Assembly (NCBI RefSeq): GCF_028471945.1
Contig: NZ_CP110128.1
Span: 484,501 to 548,500 of the forward strand
Reading direction: 5' to 3'
DNA from: Pseudomonas sp. WJP1
GTDB lineage: Bacteria > Pseudomonadota > Gammaproteobacteria > Pseudomonadales > Pseudomonadaceae
Length of the DNA: 64,000 nt
Below are positions 17,276-28,715 of this stretch, in pieces; position 1 is the stretch's first letter, and every line of letters begins with the position of its first letter. A model generated the notes under the pieces. The model had not been told where the DNA came from and did no database searches. It saw nothing but the letters and a program-made list of their open reading frames with translations. The position numbers and the translations under genes were made by a program.

Positions 17276-18447
17276 GGCAGCAGTTGCTCCCAAGCCGGGA
17301 CGGCCATCGGCGGTTTTGGCAGTGGCGGCAATTCGGTGACCGGACCCGGTTGAATGCCATCGCGGGCAAGGCTGGCGATCACCCGGTCAGCGAAGTCCGG
17401 CGCCAGAGCCAGTTTGGTTGGCCAGCCCACCAGCAGGCGACCTTCTTCAGCTACAAAGGCATTGTCGGGACGGGTCAGTCCCGATTGCAGTGGCTCCGCG
17501 CGGTCTACGCGCAAGGTTGCCCAACGCGCCGTGCTGAGGTCGATCCATGGCAGCAACTGGCCAAGTTCTTTCTGTGCGGTGGCGATTTGTTCGGCGGGCT
17601 CACGGGTCACGCCTTCGGTTTCAGCGATATCGCCGCCCAGGTACCAGACCCACTGACCATCGGCTGCCGGGTGCGTGGTTACGGTAATGCGTGGTTTGGT
17701 TCCACCACCCAGGCAATGGGCGTACAGCGGTTTGAGGCTTGGGCCTTTGGCGATGATCATGTGCAACGGGCGGCGTTGCATGGCGGGCTGGGTCAGCCCC
17801 AGCGCTTCAAGCAACGCCGCCGTTCCGCCTCCGGCGCTCAAGACGATGCGCTGGGCGCGGATCTCGCGTTCGTCCACCTTCAGGCCGACCAGCACGCCAC
17901 CCTCCAGCAGCGGCTCGATCTTCTGGCCAGCAAGCAGGCCGTCGCCCGCGAGGTCAGCCAGGCGCTGGATCAGGCTCGGCACGTCGATCACCAGTTCCGC
18001 CAGGCGATAGACCTTGCCCTTGAAGCGTTTGTCCTGCAGGGCCGGCGGCAGTTGGTCGCCCTTGACCTGATCGACGCGACCGCGCACGGCTTTGCTGGCG
18101 AAGAAGCTGGTGAGGTTGCCGGCGATCGTGCCTGGGGACCAGAGGTAGTGGGCTTCGGACAGCAGGCGTACGCCCGACAGGTCCAGTTCGCCATCCCCGG
18201 CCAGGGCTTCACGCCAGCGGCGCGGCATGTCGGCGATGGCTTCCGAGGCGCCGGTCAGGGCGCCATGCAGTGCGTACTTGGCCCCGCCATGGATGATGCC
18301 CTGGGACTTCACGCTTTGTCCGCCGCCGAGGCTGGCGCTTTCCACCAGCACGGTCGAGAAGCCCTGGCGTCGCAGGCGCGCATTCAGCCAGAGGCCGGCG
18401 ACACCAGCGCCGACAATGAGAACGTCGGTGGAAATAACGGATGGCAT
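17272..18447 (-). CDS. FAD-dependent oxidoreductase, DAO family
   Basis: 391-residue flavoprotein. The N-terminal dinucleotide-binding motif is VGAGVAGLWLNARLRRQG (about 12-29), followed by the acidic strand end LVES and a second FAD contact SVKSQGIIHGG. The middle holds IVLSAGGGTAALLEALG (about 200-216), typical of the D-amino-acid-oxidase/glycerol-3-phosphate-dehydrogenase clan. The substrate is unknown. It is first in a two-gene operon with the aldo/keto reductase. A cytoplasmic or membrane-peripheral enzyme; no signal peptide is seen. Confidence 0.8.
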   Translation of the reverse strand: MPSVISTDVLIVGAGVAGLWLNARLRRQGFSTVLVESASLGGGQSVKSQGIIHGGAKYALHGALTGASEAIADMPRRWREALAGDGELDLSGVRLLSEAHYLWSPGTIAGNLTSFFASKAVRGRVDQVKGDQLPPALQDKRFKGKVYRLAELVIDVPSLIQRLADLAGDGLLAGQKIEPLLEGGVLVGLKVDEREIRAQRIVLSAGGGTAALLEALGLTQPAMQRRPLHMIIAKGPSLKPLYAHCLGGGTKPRITVTTHPAADGQWVWYLGGDIAETEGVTREPAEQIATAQKELGQLLPWIDLSTARWATLRVDRAEPLQSGLTRPDNAFVAEEGRLLVGWPTKLALAPDFADRVIASLARDGIQPGPVTELPPLPKPPMAVPAWEQLLP

Positions 18448-18520
18448 GCAGCGACCTCAGTGTTCAAGACGAGGACGCAGTATACAGACTCGAAGAAGCG
18501 TGGATTGTTGGTGATCAAAC

Positions 18521-18610
18521 TGTGGGAGCGGGCTTGCTCGCGAAGGCGGTGTGTCAGTCGACTTCAACACTGGATGACACACCGCATTCGCGAGCAAGCC
18601 CGCTCCCACA
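18521..18610. repeat. Inverted REP pair
   Basis: Two copies of the Pseudomonas REP core (GTGGGAGCGGGCTTGCTCGCG) face each other across about 35 bases, giving a long hairpin between the FAD oxidoreductase and SMR genes. Inner arms GGCGGTGTGTCA and TGACACACCGC also pair. Confidence 0.9.
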
Positions 18611-18628
18611 TTGGATTGTGCGCGGATT

Positions 18629-18961
18629 TTAATGCCCCGCGGTTTTCGAGAAGAGTTGGATCACTACGACACCCAACACGATCAACGCCATCCCCATCAT
18701 CGCCGGCACATCCAGCTTCTGCCCGTAGATGAACAGTGCCGCGACGCTGACCATCACGATGCCCATGCCGGCCCATACCGCGTAAGCCACGCCCACCGGT
18801 ACGCTGCGCACCACCAGGGTCAACATCCAGAAGGCGATGCCGTATCCGACGATCACCAGCAGCAGTGGCAACGGCGTGCTGAAGCCTTTAACCGCTTTCA
18901 TCGAAACAGTGGCAATCACTTCGGCGCAGATGGCAATGGCCAGGTAGTAGTAAGCGGTCAT
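18629..18961 (-). CDS. emrE: Small multidrug resistance (SMR) efflux protein
   Basis: 110-residue membrane protein with four hydrophobic segments, the usual SMR size. The essential membrane-embedded Glu14 is present (IAICAEVIAT), as is the conserved YAVWAGMG stretch near residue 60-67 and the SVPVGVAYA lead-in. SMR proteins work as antiparallel dimers exchanging protons for cationic drugs or, in other subtypes, guanidinium. Start at 18961 has GAGGA eight bases upstream. It is transcribed away from the LysR gene. The EmrE/Qac-type assignment is likely from the AVWAG motif; the substrate is unproven. Confidence 0.85.
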   Translation of the reverse strand: MTAYYYLAIAICAEVIATVSMKAVKGFSTPLPLLLVIVGYGIAFWMLTLVVRSVPVGVAYAVWAGMGIVMVSVAALFIYGQKLDVPAMMGMALIVLGVVVIQLFSKTAGH

Positions 18962-19064
18962 GGTTCAATCCTCGTATGAAGTGTTGCTTGCTGAGTTCGG
19001 CATTCTAGAGATTCTCCAGATGCGGTAAAGTCATTACCTATCTGTTCTGAAGATGGGTTTGCTC

Positions 19065-19979
19065 ATGCAATGGAATCTTGAACAACTGCGTTTATTCGTC
19101 GGTGTGGCGGAGCAACGTTCGTTTTCTGCCGTGGCACGGGACCAGCGCAAAGCCCAGTCGGCGATCAGCAGTGCGATTGCGCTGCTGGAGGAAGATCTGG
19201 GCGTGAGCCTGTTCGACCGCAGCAGTGGCCGCCAGCCGAAGCTCACCGAGGCTGGCAATGCCTTGCTCGAAGAAGCGCGCGAAGTGCTGCGCCAATGCGA
19301 GCGCCTCAATGGCCGGGCGCTGGCGATGATGCGCGGCCAGGAAGCTCGCTTGCGCCTGGCCCAGGACGAGGCCATGCCGTACCAGCCGGTCATCGAAAGC
19401 TTTGAAGCGTTGGCGGAAAAGTTTCCCAGCCTTGAAGTGCAACTGACCAGCGCCGCCCAAGGCGATGTGGCGCGCAAGCTGGTGGAGCGTCGGGCCGATC
19501 TGGGTTTGTTGTTTTATCACGATCAAATTCCTGAAGCCCTTGAGCGCAGGGTGCTGGGCAGCGTCGAGATGGTGACCGTGTGTGGCGTAGGGCATCCATT
19601 GGCGGCAAAGGCTGAAGTGAACTATCAGGAACTGGCGCAGCATCGACAGCTGCTGATGTCCACGCAGTCCAGTATCTACCCCGGCAGCGAACCAGCCAGC
19701 CCGCAGGTCTGGCGGGCCGACAGTTTCTACGTGATGGCTGAATGGTTGGTGCGCGGCCTCGGCTGGGCCTGGCTGCCGCGTCACGTGGTGCAGTACTCGG
19801 CGTATCAGGGCTTGATGGTCGAATTGGCCAGCGAATGGACCCCGCCGGCGCTGGTGGTGGAGTTGGTGTGGCGCCGCGATGAGCCACTCGGGCCGGCCGC
19901 TCGCTGGTTGGCGGAGCGTTTTGCCGTGCATTTGCAGGCGATCGGTGAAAAAACCGATAAACTCCGCCGCCATGAATAG
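19065..19979 (+). CDS. LysR-family transcriptional regulator
   Basis: 304 residues from ATG 19065; an ATG at 19053 adds four residues and cannot be excluded. The N-terminal winged helix-turn-helix is clear (LRLFVGVAEQRSFSAVARD, then a QSAISSAIALLEEDLGVSLF recognition region, about 7-50). The effector-binding domain follows to the end. Regulators often control a divergent neighbour, and the SMR pump lies divergently 90 bases away, so the pump is the natural candidate target. Its stop overlaps the waaA start, which is unusual for an unrelated function and suggests shared transcription. Confidence 0.85.
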   Translation: MQWNLEQLRLFVGVAEQRSFSAVARDQRKAQSAISSAIALLEEDLGVSLFDRSSGRQPKLTEAGNALLEEAREVLRQCERLNGRALAMMRGQEARLRLAQDEAMPYQPVIESFEALAEKFPSLEVQLTSAAQGDVARKLVERRADLGLLFYHDQIPEALERRVLGSVEMVTVCGVGHPLAAKAEVNYQELAQHRQLLMSTQSSIYPGSEPASPQVWRADSFYVMAEWLVRGLGWAWLPRHVVQYSAYQGLMVELASEWTPPALVVELVWRRDEPLGPAARWLAERFAVHLQAIGEKTDKLRRHE

Positions 19980-21249
19980 AACTCTCTACACCGCGCTGTT
20001 TTACCTGGGGCTGCCATTGGTGGCGATTCGGCTGTGGCTGCGCTCGCGCAAGGCGCCGGCCTATGCCAAGCGTGTTGGCGAGCGCTTTTCCTACGGGATG
20101 CCGACGATGAAGCCCGGTGGCATCTGGGTGCACGCGGTGTCTGTGGGCGAAAGCATTGCCGCGGCGCCGATGATTCGGGCCTTGCTGCAACGTTATCCGA
20201 CACTACCGATCACCGTGACCTGCATGACGCCGACCGGCTCGGAGCGCATCCAGGCGTTGTTCGCCAACGAACCGCGCATCCAGCACTGCTATTTGCCCTA
20301 CGACTTGCCGTGCGCCGCCAAACGCTTCCTTGATCGGGTCCAGCCGAAACTGGCGGTGATCATGGAAACCGAGCTCTGGCCCAACCATATCCATCAATGC
20401 GCCAAGCGCGGGATTCCCGTGGCCCTGGCCAATGCACGACTGTCCGAACGTTCGGCCAGGGGCTATGGCCGCTTCGCCAGGCTGACCGGGCCGATGCTGG
20501 CCGAGATGAGCTTGTTCGCGGTGCAGACCGAAGCCGAGGCCCAGCGTTTTCGTGAGTTGGGCGCGCGGGCGCAAACCGTCGAAGTCACCGGTTCGATCAA
20601 GTTCGACCTGACCATCGACCCGCAACTGTTGCAACGTGCCGCCGAGTTGCGCGGGCAATGGCAGGCACAGGAGCGCCCGGTGTGGATCGCTGCCAGCACC
20701 CATGATGGCGAAGACGAGGTGGTACTGGCGGCCCACCGTCAGTTGCTGGCGAGCCATCCCGATGCCTTGCTGATCCTGGTGCCGCGTCATCCCGAGCGGT
20801 TCAATCCGGTATTCGAATTGTGCCGCCAGCAGGGTTTCGCCACGGTGCGGCGCTCCACAGGCGATGCGGTCACCGCCGGCACTTCGGTGTTGCTGGGCGA
20901 CACCATGGGCGAGCTGCTGTTTCTTTATGCCTTGGCCGACAGTGCATTCGTCGGCGGTAGCCTGGTGCCTAATGGGGGGCATAACCTGCTTGAGCCGGCG
21001 GCCTTGGCCAAGCCGGTGCTCAGTGGCCCGCACCTGTTCAACTTCCTTGAAATCGCCGCGCAGTTGCGCAGCGCCGGGGCGTTGCAGGAGGTTGAGGATG
21101 CACAAGGGCTGGCGGTGGCGGTGCAGCGCCTGTTCGAATTGCCGCGCGATGCGCAGCGCATGGCCGAGGCGGGCTTGAAGGTTATGCGCACCAATCAGGG
21201 GGCGTTGCAGCGCTTGCTCGATGGGCTAGGGCGGCTGATCAACCTGTAG
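19972..21249 (+). CDS. waaA: 3-deoxy-D-manno-octulosonic acid (Kdo) transferase
   Basis: 425-residue GT30 enzyme that adds Kdo residues to lipid IVA, the first step of LPS core assembly. An N-terminal membrane anchor (about 4-24) is followed by the conserved HAVSVGES segment whose Glu60 is the expected catalytic base. METELWPN (about 121-128) and the C-terminal GGSLVPNGGHNLLEPA are further family signatures. The start at 19972 overlaps the LysR stop by eight bases; an earlier in-frame ATG at 19879 would sit deep inside that gene. It functions on the cytoplasmic face of the inner membrane, upstream of all the core enzymes at 1-15391. Confidence 0.95.
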   Translation: MNRTLYTALFYLGLPLVAIRLWLRSRKAPAYAKRVGERFSYGMPTMKPGGIWVHAVSVGESIAAAPMIRALLQRYPTLPITVTCMTPTGSERIQALFANEPRIQHCYLPYDLPCAAKRFLDRVQPKLAVIMETELWPNHIHQCAKRGIPVALANARLSERSARGYGRFARLTGPMLAEMSLFAVQTEAEAQRFRELGARAQTVEVTGSIKFDLTIDPQLLQRAAELRGQWQAQERPVWIAASTHDGEDEVVLAAHRQLLASHPDALLILVPRHPERFNPVFELCRQQGFATVRRSTGDAVTAGTSVLLGDTMGELLFLYALADSAFVGGSLVPNGGHNLLEPAALAKPVLSGPHLFNFLEIAAQLRSAGALQEVEDAQGLAVAVQRLFELPRDAQRMAEAGLKVMRTNQGALQRLLDGLGRLINL

Positions 21250-21267
21250 GAATAGGTGGCGCAAACC

Positions 21268-21337
21268 CTGTAGGAGCACGGCTTGCCGGCGATAGCGATC
21301 TCAAGGACGCCATCGCCGGCAAGCCGTGCTCCTACAG
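21268..21337. repeat. Inverted REP pair between waaA and tolC
   Basis: CTGTAGGAGCACGGCTTGCC at 21268 and its reverse complement ending at 21337 form a long hairpin between two convergent genes. It probably also limits read-through. Confidence 0.9.
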
Positions 21338-21343
21338 GTTCTT

Positions 21344-22774
21344 TTAGGGTCTGGCCTTGAGCTGTTCAGCCGCAGCCTTCGCCAGATCCGGCGGCAGGAA
21401 ATCCTTGTCCGGGTTGTAGTTGGGATTGAGCCAACGTGCCAGGTCCTGCAAGTCCCCCGGGTTCAACGTACCGGCCTGCTGCTTCAAGCGCAGGTTGTCG
21501 AGGATGTAGTCGTAGCGGGTGTTGTTGTAGTCGCGTACCGAGGTGTAGAGCGAGCGCTGCGCATCCAGCACATCGACGATGTTGCGCGTACCCACCTGAT
21601 AACCGATTTCCGTCGCTTCCACCGCGCTCTGGTTGGAGATGATCGACTGCTTGCGCGCCTGTACCTGCTCGACGTCAGTATTCACCGCGCGGTGCAGGTC
21701 ACGGGTGTTTTCCACGATAGAGCGACGCAGGGATTCACGTTGCTGCTCGGTCTGGTCCAGTTGCGCATAGGATTGGCGCACCTGGGAGTTGATCAGGCCG
21801 CCGCTGTAGATCGGGATGTTCAGTTGCAGGCCGATCGAGGATTGCTCGACGTCGCCCTTGTACGGCTGGCCGAATGCGCTCGGGTTGCTGAAACCCAGTG
21901 CATCGTTGTCGCCTTTTCTGTATTGCGCCACCGCATCGACGGTCGGCGCATGGCCGGCCTTGCGCTGCTTGAGGGTTTGCTCGGCGGCGCTGACGGCGTA
22001 GTTGCTGGCCAGCAGATTGAGGTTCTGTTTGGCCGCCGTTTCGACCCAGGCCTTGGCATCGTTCGGTGCCGGCGGCAGGATCGGCAAGTTATGGGAGATG
22101 CCCCAGATTGCGTTGTACTGTCGGTTGGTCAGGGTGATCAGGGCTTCGAACGCATCATCCACCTGGCGCTGCGCGACGATCCGGTTGGCGCGTGCGGTGT
22201 CGTAGCTGGCTTGCGAGTTCAAGACGTCGGTCTTGTCGGATAGGCCGACATCGAAGCGCTCGTTGGACTGATCGAGCTGACGCTTGAACGCGGCTTCTTC
22301 GGCCTTGGTCGAGGCCAGGTTGTCCTGGCTGCGCAGCACGTTGAAGTAGCTGTCGGCGGTTTGCAGGATCAGGTTTTGCTGGGTCGCCGAGAGTTGCAGG
22401 GCGGCCTGTTCGTTGACGTCCTTGGCGGCCTGGAACTGGAACCAGCGATCGGCGCGGAACAGTGGCTGCGCCAGGGTCGCCTGGTACGAATGGGCATTAC
22501 GGTTGGCCGTGGCCGCCGGCTGATCGATCGAGGTGCGCACGCTGCTGACATCGGCGCCGCCCGAAAGATTGGGCAGCAATCCGGCGCGGGCCTGGGGCAC
22601 GACTTCTTTCTGGGCGCCATATTGGGCGATGGCCGCAGCGAGGTCGGCGTTGTTGTTCACCGCTTCCTGATAGACGCTGACCAGATCGTTCTTGGTCGAT
22701 AAGGGCGCTTCTGCCCAGGCCATTCCATTGGACGCACAAGACACGGCAACGGCCAGTGAGAGTTTGCGCAGCAT
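21344..22774 (-). CDS. tolC: TolC-family outer membrane channel
   Basis: 476-residue outer membrane efflux protein. A signal peptide ends near residue 21 (GMAWA). The mature protein shows the twofold repeat of the OEP/TolC fold: long heptad-rich helices (about 120-215 and 340-440) and beta segments such as SIGLQLNIPIYSGGL. A conserved EIGYQVGTRNIVDVLDAQ lies near the second tip. TolC trimers span the outer membrane and periplasm and work with inner-membrane pumps or type I secretion systems. No pump gene lies next to it, so it probably serves several partners. Divergent from the thiC leader. Confidence 0.9.
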   Translation of the reverse strand: MLRKLSLAVAVSCASNGMAWAEAPLSTKNDLVSVYQEAVNNNADLAAAIAQYGAQKEVVPQARAGLLPNLSGGADVSSVRTSIDQPAATANRNAHSYQATLAQPLFRADRWFQFQAAKDVNEQAALQLSATQQNLILQTADSYFNVLRSQDNLASTKAEEAAFKRQLDQSNERFDVGLSDKTDVLNSQASYDTARANRIVAQRQVDDAFEALITLTNRQYNAIWGISHNLPILPPAPNDAKAWVETAAKQNLNLLASNYAVSAAEQTLKQRKAGHAPTVDAVAQYRKGDNDALGFSNPSAFGQPYKGDVEQSSIGLQLNIPIYSGGLINSQVRQSYAQLDQTEQQRESLRRSIVENTRDLHRAVNTDVEQVQARKQSIISNQSAVEATEIGYQVGTRNIVDVLDAQRSLYTSVRDYNNTRYDYILDNLRLKQQAGTLNPGDLQDLARWLNPNYNPDKDFLPPDLAKAAAEQLKARP

Positions 22775-22945
22775 AGGCGATCCCTAGTAAAAATATTACA
22801 CAAGTAATTTGAGCGCCAAGGCTAAGGCGCTGCCTGTGCAACGTCAATGCGCAGCTTGGCGTAGCGAGTGTAGTTGTGCATTCGAGCGGCAACAATCCTG
22901 GCGATCGCGCTAATTGCGCCATTCATCATGGTGTTTGCAGCGGTG

Positions 22946-22975
22946 TTGGCGTTCTGTGTCAGTTGTGTCTAGACT
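22946..22975 (+). promoter_or_regulatory. Likely thiC promoter
   Basis: TTGGCG (22946-22951) and TAGACT (22970-22975) are separated by 18 bases, just ahead of the TPP riboswitch, so transcription would begin near 22982. Confidence 0.6.
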
Positions 22976-22982
22976 GGCCGGG

Positions 22983-25138
<2,156 letters not shown>

Positions 25139-25163
25139 TCTGATCGGGGATTGGCGGTGCCTG

Positions 25164-25272
25164 TGGCGCCGTCTTCGCGAGCAAGCCCGCTCCCACATTT
25201 GACCTCAGTCGTGCACAAAGTTGGTGTTCACTGCAGATCCAATGTGGGAGCGGGCTTGCTCGCGAAAGCGCC
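25164..25272. repeat. Inverted REP pair between thiC and cytX
   Basis: GCGAGCAAGCCCGCTCCCAC near 25179 faces GTGGGAGCGGGCTTGCTCGC near 25245. The outer GGCGC/GCGCC bases also pair. It may attenuate read-through from thiC. Confidence 0.9.
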
Positions 25273-25326
25273 AGATCAGATAGCGAAATTCTCAATGACA
25301 AAACATATTCCTCTGAGATAACACCC

Positions 25327-26619
25327 TTGAGCATTCAACCCAGCACTTACTCCCCCGACATCGCGGTGCCGATCGACAAACGTGTGTTCGGCGGCCGCGA
25401 CCTGTTTTCCCTGTGGTTCTCCCTCGGCATCGGCCTGATGGTGCTGCAGACCGGTGCTCTGCTCGCGCCCGGCCTGGGCCTGTCCGGCTCATTGCTGGCG
25501 ATTTTCCTCGGCACCCTGGTCGGCGTTTTGCTGTTGGCGGCCGTCGGCGTGATCGGCAGCGACACCGGCCTGTCGTCGATGGCCGCACTCAAGCTCAGCC
25601 TCGGCAAACGTGGCGCGAGCCTGCCGGCCGTACTGAACCTGCTGCAACTGATCGGTTGGGGTTCTTTCGAGATCATCGTCATGCGCGATGCCGCCAGCCT
25701 GTTGGGCGCAAAGGCCTTCAGCGATGGCAGCGCAATGTCCAATCCGGTGCTGTGGACGCTGTTCTTCGGCGCACTGGCGACCCTGTTGGCCGTGAGCGGT
25801 CCGTTGACCTTCGTGCGCCAGATCCTGCGCAAATGGGGCATCTGGCTGCTGCTGGCCGCATGCATCTGGCTGACCTGGAACCTGTTCGCCAAGGCCGACC
25901 TGGCCGCCTTGTGGGCCCAGGCTGGCGACGGTTCGATGCCGTTTGCCGTGGGTTTCGACATTGCCATTGCCATGCCGCTGTCGTGGCTGCCGCTGATCGC
26001 CGACTACTCGCGTTTCGGCAAGCGGGCGAAAAACGTTTTCGGTGGTACCGCAATCGGCTTCTTTATCGGTAACTTCTGGCTGATGAGCCTGGGCGTGGCC
26101 TACACCCTGGCGTTCGCGCCGAGCGGTGAAGTCAATGCCTTGCTGTTGGCGTTGGCCGGTGCCGGCCTGGGGATTCCACTGCTTTTGATTCTTCTGGACG
26201 AGTCGGAAAACGCCTTCGCCGACATTCACTCGGCAGCAGTTTCCAGCGGGATTCTGTTGCGCCTGAAAGTCGAACACCTGGCCTTGGCCATCGGCGTGGT
26301 CTGCACCCTGATCGCCTTGCTGGCGCCCCTGGCCCAGTACCAGAACTTCCTGCTGTTGATCGGTTCGGTATTCGCGCCGCTGTTCGGCGTGGTGCTGGTG
26401 GACCACTTCATCCTGCGCAAGCGCAGTGGCCAAGTCGCCTCAGCTGCACTGCGTTGGCCGGCGCTGCTCGCCTGGTTGGGCGGGGTCAGCACCTATCACT
26501 TGCTGGCCAATCTGTATCCGGATATCGGTGCAACCCTGCCGGCGTTGATCCTCGCAGGGCTGCTGCAGCTGGTGCTGGGCCGGGCCTTCAGTTACGGCCG
26601 GGAAACAGCTCGGGCTTGA
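25327..26619 (+). CDS. cytX: Putative hydroxymethylpyrimidine transporter CytX
   Basis: 430-residue NCS1-family permease with about twelve membrane segments. It resembles cytosine permeases but belongs by context and length to the CytX group, which is linked to thiamine genes and thought to import hydroxymethylpyrimidine. The segment SWLPLIADYSRFGKRAKN (about 219-236) is the conserved NCS1 region. The likely start is TTG at 25327, with only a weak ribosome site. No separate TPP element was found in its 190-base upstream gap, so regulation may come by read-through from thiC. Its end overlaps the convergent RsiV-like gene by 32 bases. Confidence 0.85.
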   Translation: MSIQPSTYSPDIAVPIDKRVFGGRDLFSLWFSLGIGLMVLQTGALLAPGLGLSGSLLAIFLGTLVGVLLLAAVGVIGSDTGLSSMAALKLSLGKRGASLPAVLNLLQLIGWGSFEIIVMRDAASLLGAKAFSDGSAMSNPVLWTLFFGALATLLAVSGPLTFVRQILRKWGIWLLLAACIWLTWNLFAKADLAALWAQAGDGSMPFAVGFDIAIAMPLSWLPLIADYSRFGKRAKNVFGGTAIGFFIGNFWLMSLGVAYTLAFAPSGEVNALLLALAGAGLGIPLLLILLDESENAFADIHSAAVSSGILLRLKVEHLALAIGVVCTLIALLAPLAQYQNFLLLIGSVFAPLFGVVLVDHFILRKRSGQVASAALRWPALLAWLGGVSTYHLLANLYPDIGATLPALILAGLLQLVLGRAFSYGRETARA

Positions 26620-27334
26620 TGATGCCGTTCAGGCGGGGGTAGGGGATCTTCAGTTCGACATGGCCCAGCGCGTAAGGCGCGATGGTGCTGGTTTCGTACT
26701 TGAGGATCACCCCGCCGTAGGTCAGCGCCACGTTCTGGGTTTTCTGGAACGGCCAGCTCTTGACGAACTCCGGTTCCTGATCGAGCTTGGTGCTGATCAA
26801 CCAGCTGTTGTGCGCCACCTGCGCCGCTTTCCAGAACGCCTCTTCCTGCCCCGGCACCAGCATGTCCGACAGCGTCAGCACTTTCTGCTGTTGACGCGAA
26901 TAGTTGATGAATCCTCGACCCGGCGTGCCATGGGCGCCGCCGGTGTCCAGGTAACTGGACAACTCGATGATCACCAGTCCGTCATGCTGCTCACGTACCT
27001 TGGCTTGCAGATAGCTGCTGTTGCGCGGGCCGGCGGTGCGCAAAAACTGTTCGCGATAGGCCGCCAGCGTCGGCGCCACCGGGGCGTCGGGCGAGGTGCG
27101 GGTCATCTGCAGCAGGCGTTTTTCGATGATGCCGTCAAGCGCAGGCTCGCTGGGGAAGTGCAGGGTGTCGATGTTCACCAGCGGGCAGTCCTGATCGCTG
27201 CAACCTGGCTTGAGCTGCTCGGTGGCGTCGCGGGTGGTTTCCAGCGGCGCGCGATAGTTGGGCTGGAACAGGCTCTGGCAAGCGCCCAGGGTCAGGGCGA
27301 GAGCGGCCACGGAGGCAATTTTAAAAAGCGACAT
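26588..27334 (-). CDS. RsiV-like (DUF3298) lipoprotein
   Basis: 248-residue exported protein. The signal peptide ends in a lipobox LGAC, with Cys19 as the lipid-attachment site. The C-terminal domain has the DUF3298/RsiV pattern: YLDTGGAHGTPGRGFINYS (about 128-146), then a Leu-rich TLSDMLVPGQE and NVALTYGGVILKYETSTIAPYALG. RsiV in Bacillus binds lysozyme and is an anti-sigma factor, but this protein lacks a cytoplasmic sigma-binding part, so only the outer domain is shared. Probably a periplasmic-facing outer-membrane lipoprotein of unknown role. Convergent with and overlapping cytX. Confidence 0.8.
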   Translation of the reverse strand: MSLFKIASVAALALTLGACQSLFQPNYRAPLETTRDATEQLKPGCSDQDCPLVNIDTLHFPSEPALDGIIEKRLLQMTRTSPDAPVAPTLAAYREQFLRTAGPRNSSYLQAKVREQHDGLVIIELSSYLDTGGAHGTPGRGFINYSRQQQKVLTLSDMLVPGQEEAFWKAAQVAHNSWLISTKLDQEPEFVKSWPFQKTQNVALTYGGVILKYETSTIAPYALGHVELKIPYPRLNGIIKPELFPGRN

Positions 27335-27556
27335 GGGCGTCCTTCATAAAACAGGGAAAGGCAAAAAGTTACCCGCTTCGACTGTCAACGAAGCAATCAG
27401 TTCGCCACTAAGCTAATTAGAGTGGGTTTCGCCCTCACCGTCTATCTCGCTGAAGGTAAAGGGGCTGCATCAAACCTCACCGGCGCGTTAGGATGGCGCG
27501 AAGTCGAGGTTCCAGGAAGAACGCACCTCGTATCGGTTTGAAGTAAGAGGATAGTC

Positions 27557-28174
27557 ATGACTGATTTTACCAAAGCCATTCCGACCGCCGTGGATATCGT
27601 TCGGCGCGAAAAGTGCTTCGAGGGTTTCTACAAGCTCGATCGCGTGCACTTGCGCCACGAATTGTTCGCCGGCGGCATGAGTCGCGAAATCAGCCGTGAA
27701 CTGTTCGTGCGCCACGATGCGGTGTGCGTGCTGCCCTACGATCCGCAGCGCGATGAAGTGGTGCTGATCGAGCAGTTTCGCGTCGGCGCCGTGGGCAAGA
27801 CCGGCAATCCATGGTTGATCGAACTGGTCGCTGGTCTGATCGACAAGGACGAGCAACCGGAAGAAGTTGCTCACCGCGAAGCGCAGGAGGAAGCTGGTCT
27901 TGTGATCGGGGCGCTGTGGCCGATGACCCAATATTTTCCATCGCCGGGCGGCAGCAACGAATTCGTGCATTTGTACCTTGGACGTTGCGATAGTAGTGGG
28001 GCAGGCGGCCTGCATGGGCTGGAGGAAGAGGCTGAAGATATCCGCGTCACGGTGTGGGCTTTCGAAGATGCCCTGCAAGCCGTACGCGACGGACGTATTG
28101 CCAACGCGGCCAGCATCATTGCCTTGCAATGGCTGGCACTGAATCGCGTTGAAGTGAGGGGGCTATGGTCGTAA
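27557..28174 (+). CDS. nudF: ADP-ribose diphosphatase (Nudix)
   Basis: 205-residue Nudix hydrolase that splits ADP-ribose into AMP and ribose 5-phosphate. The Nudix box is complete with the standard spacing: Gly93, Glu99, then REAQEEAGL (107-115). The length and the proline in YFPSPGGSNEF after the box are typical of the ADP-ribose subgroup. A good ribosome site (AAGAGGA) lies five bases before the start. First gene of a four-gene operon with the DUF1249, cpdA and yqiA genes, an order shared by many gamma-proteobacteria. Cytoplasmic. Confidence 0.93.
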   Translation: MTDFTKAIPTAVDIVRREKCFEGFYKLDRVHLRHELFAGGMSREISRELFVRHDAVCVLPYDPQRDEVVLIEQFRVGAVGKTGNPWLIELVAGLIDKDEQPEEVAHREAQEEAGLVIGALWPMTQYFPSPGGSNEFVHLYLGRCDSSGAGGLHGLEEEAEDIRVTVWAFEDALQAVRDGRIANAASIIALQWLALNRVEVRGLWS

Positions 28175-28617
28175 ACAAACTGCGCGATCGCTATCGGGTG
28201 GACCTCGTGGGGCTGCAGGCGTCCTGTGAGGCGAACTACGCGCGCCTGATGCGACTGTTGCCGGACATGCGCAGCGAGCCGGCAGCGCGGCGCATCGCCG
28301 TGACCCACGGCGAACAGATGCTGGGCGTGCTGGCGCTGGAGGTGCTGCAGGTCTGTCCCTACACCACGACCCTGCAAGTGCGCCAGGAACACAGCCTGCC
28401 GTGGCTGCCGGTTCCGCAACTGGAAGTCCAGGTCTATCACGACGCGTGCATGGCCGAAGTGGTCAGCGCCGAACATGCACGTCGCTTTCGCGGCATCTAT
28501 CCTTATCCGAACGCCTCGATGCACCAGCCCGACGAAAAGGCCCAGCTGAACATGTTCCTGGGCGAATGGCTGAGCCATTGCCTGGCGCTGGGGCATGAGT
28601 ACGAAGTCGTCCGTTAG
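28165..28617 (+). CDS. yqiB: DUF1249 (YqiB-like) protein
   Basis: 150-residue small cytoplasmic protein of the DUF1249 family. It starts with YRVDLVGLQASCEANYARLMRLLPD-type residues in two short pieces, then has a beta-rich core with PVPQLEVQVYHDACMAEV and a conserved YPYPN near 113-117. It overlaps nudF by ten bases, and cpdA follows about 100 bases later. The family always travels with the nudF-cpdA pair, but its function is unknown; a link to cyclic AMP or nucleotide turnover is only a guess from context. Confidence 0.85.
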   Translation: MVVNKLRDRYRVDLVGLQASCEANYARLMRLLPDMRSEPAARRIAVTHGEQMLGVLALEVLQVCPYTTTLQVRQEHSLPWLPVPQLEVQVYHDACMAEVVSAEHARRFRGIYPYPNASMHQPDEKAQLNMFLGEWLSHCLALGHEYEVVR

Positions 28618-28715
28618 TTGTGAACTGCGTCAGGTTCACAGGTTTCCCCTTTCGATCGTCTCCCAGCATAATTGCGACTCTGACCCGATCCGTGTTCACG
28701 CCCTGGGAGAACACC

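Noticed and set aside
18521..18610. Repeated 20-base cores as possible CRISPR repeats
   Set aside because: They are isolated inverted pairs with no regular spacers; they are Pseudomonas REP sequences.
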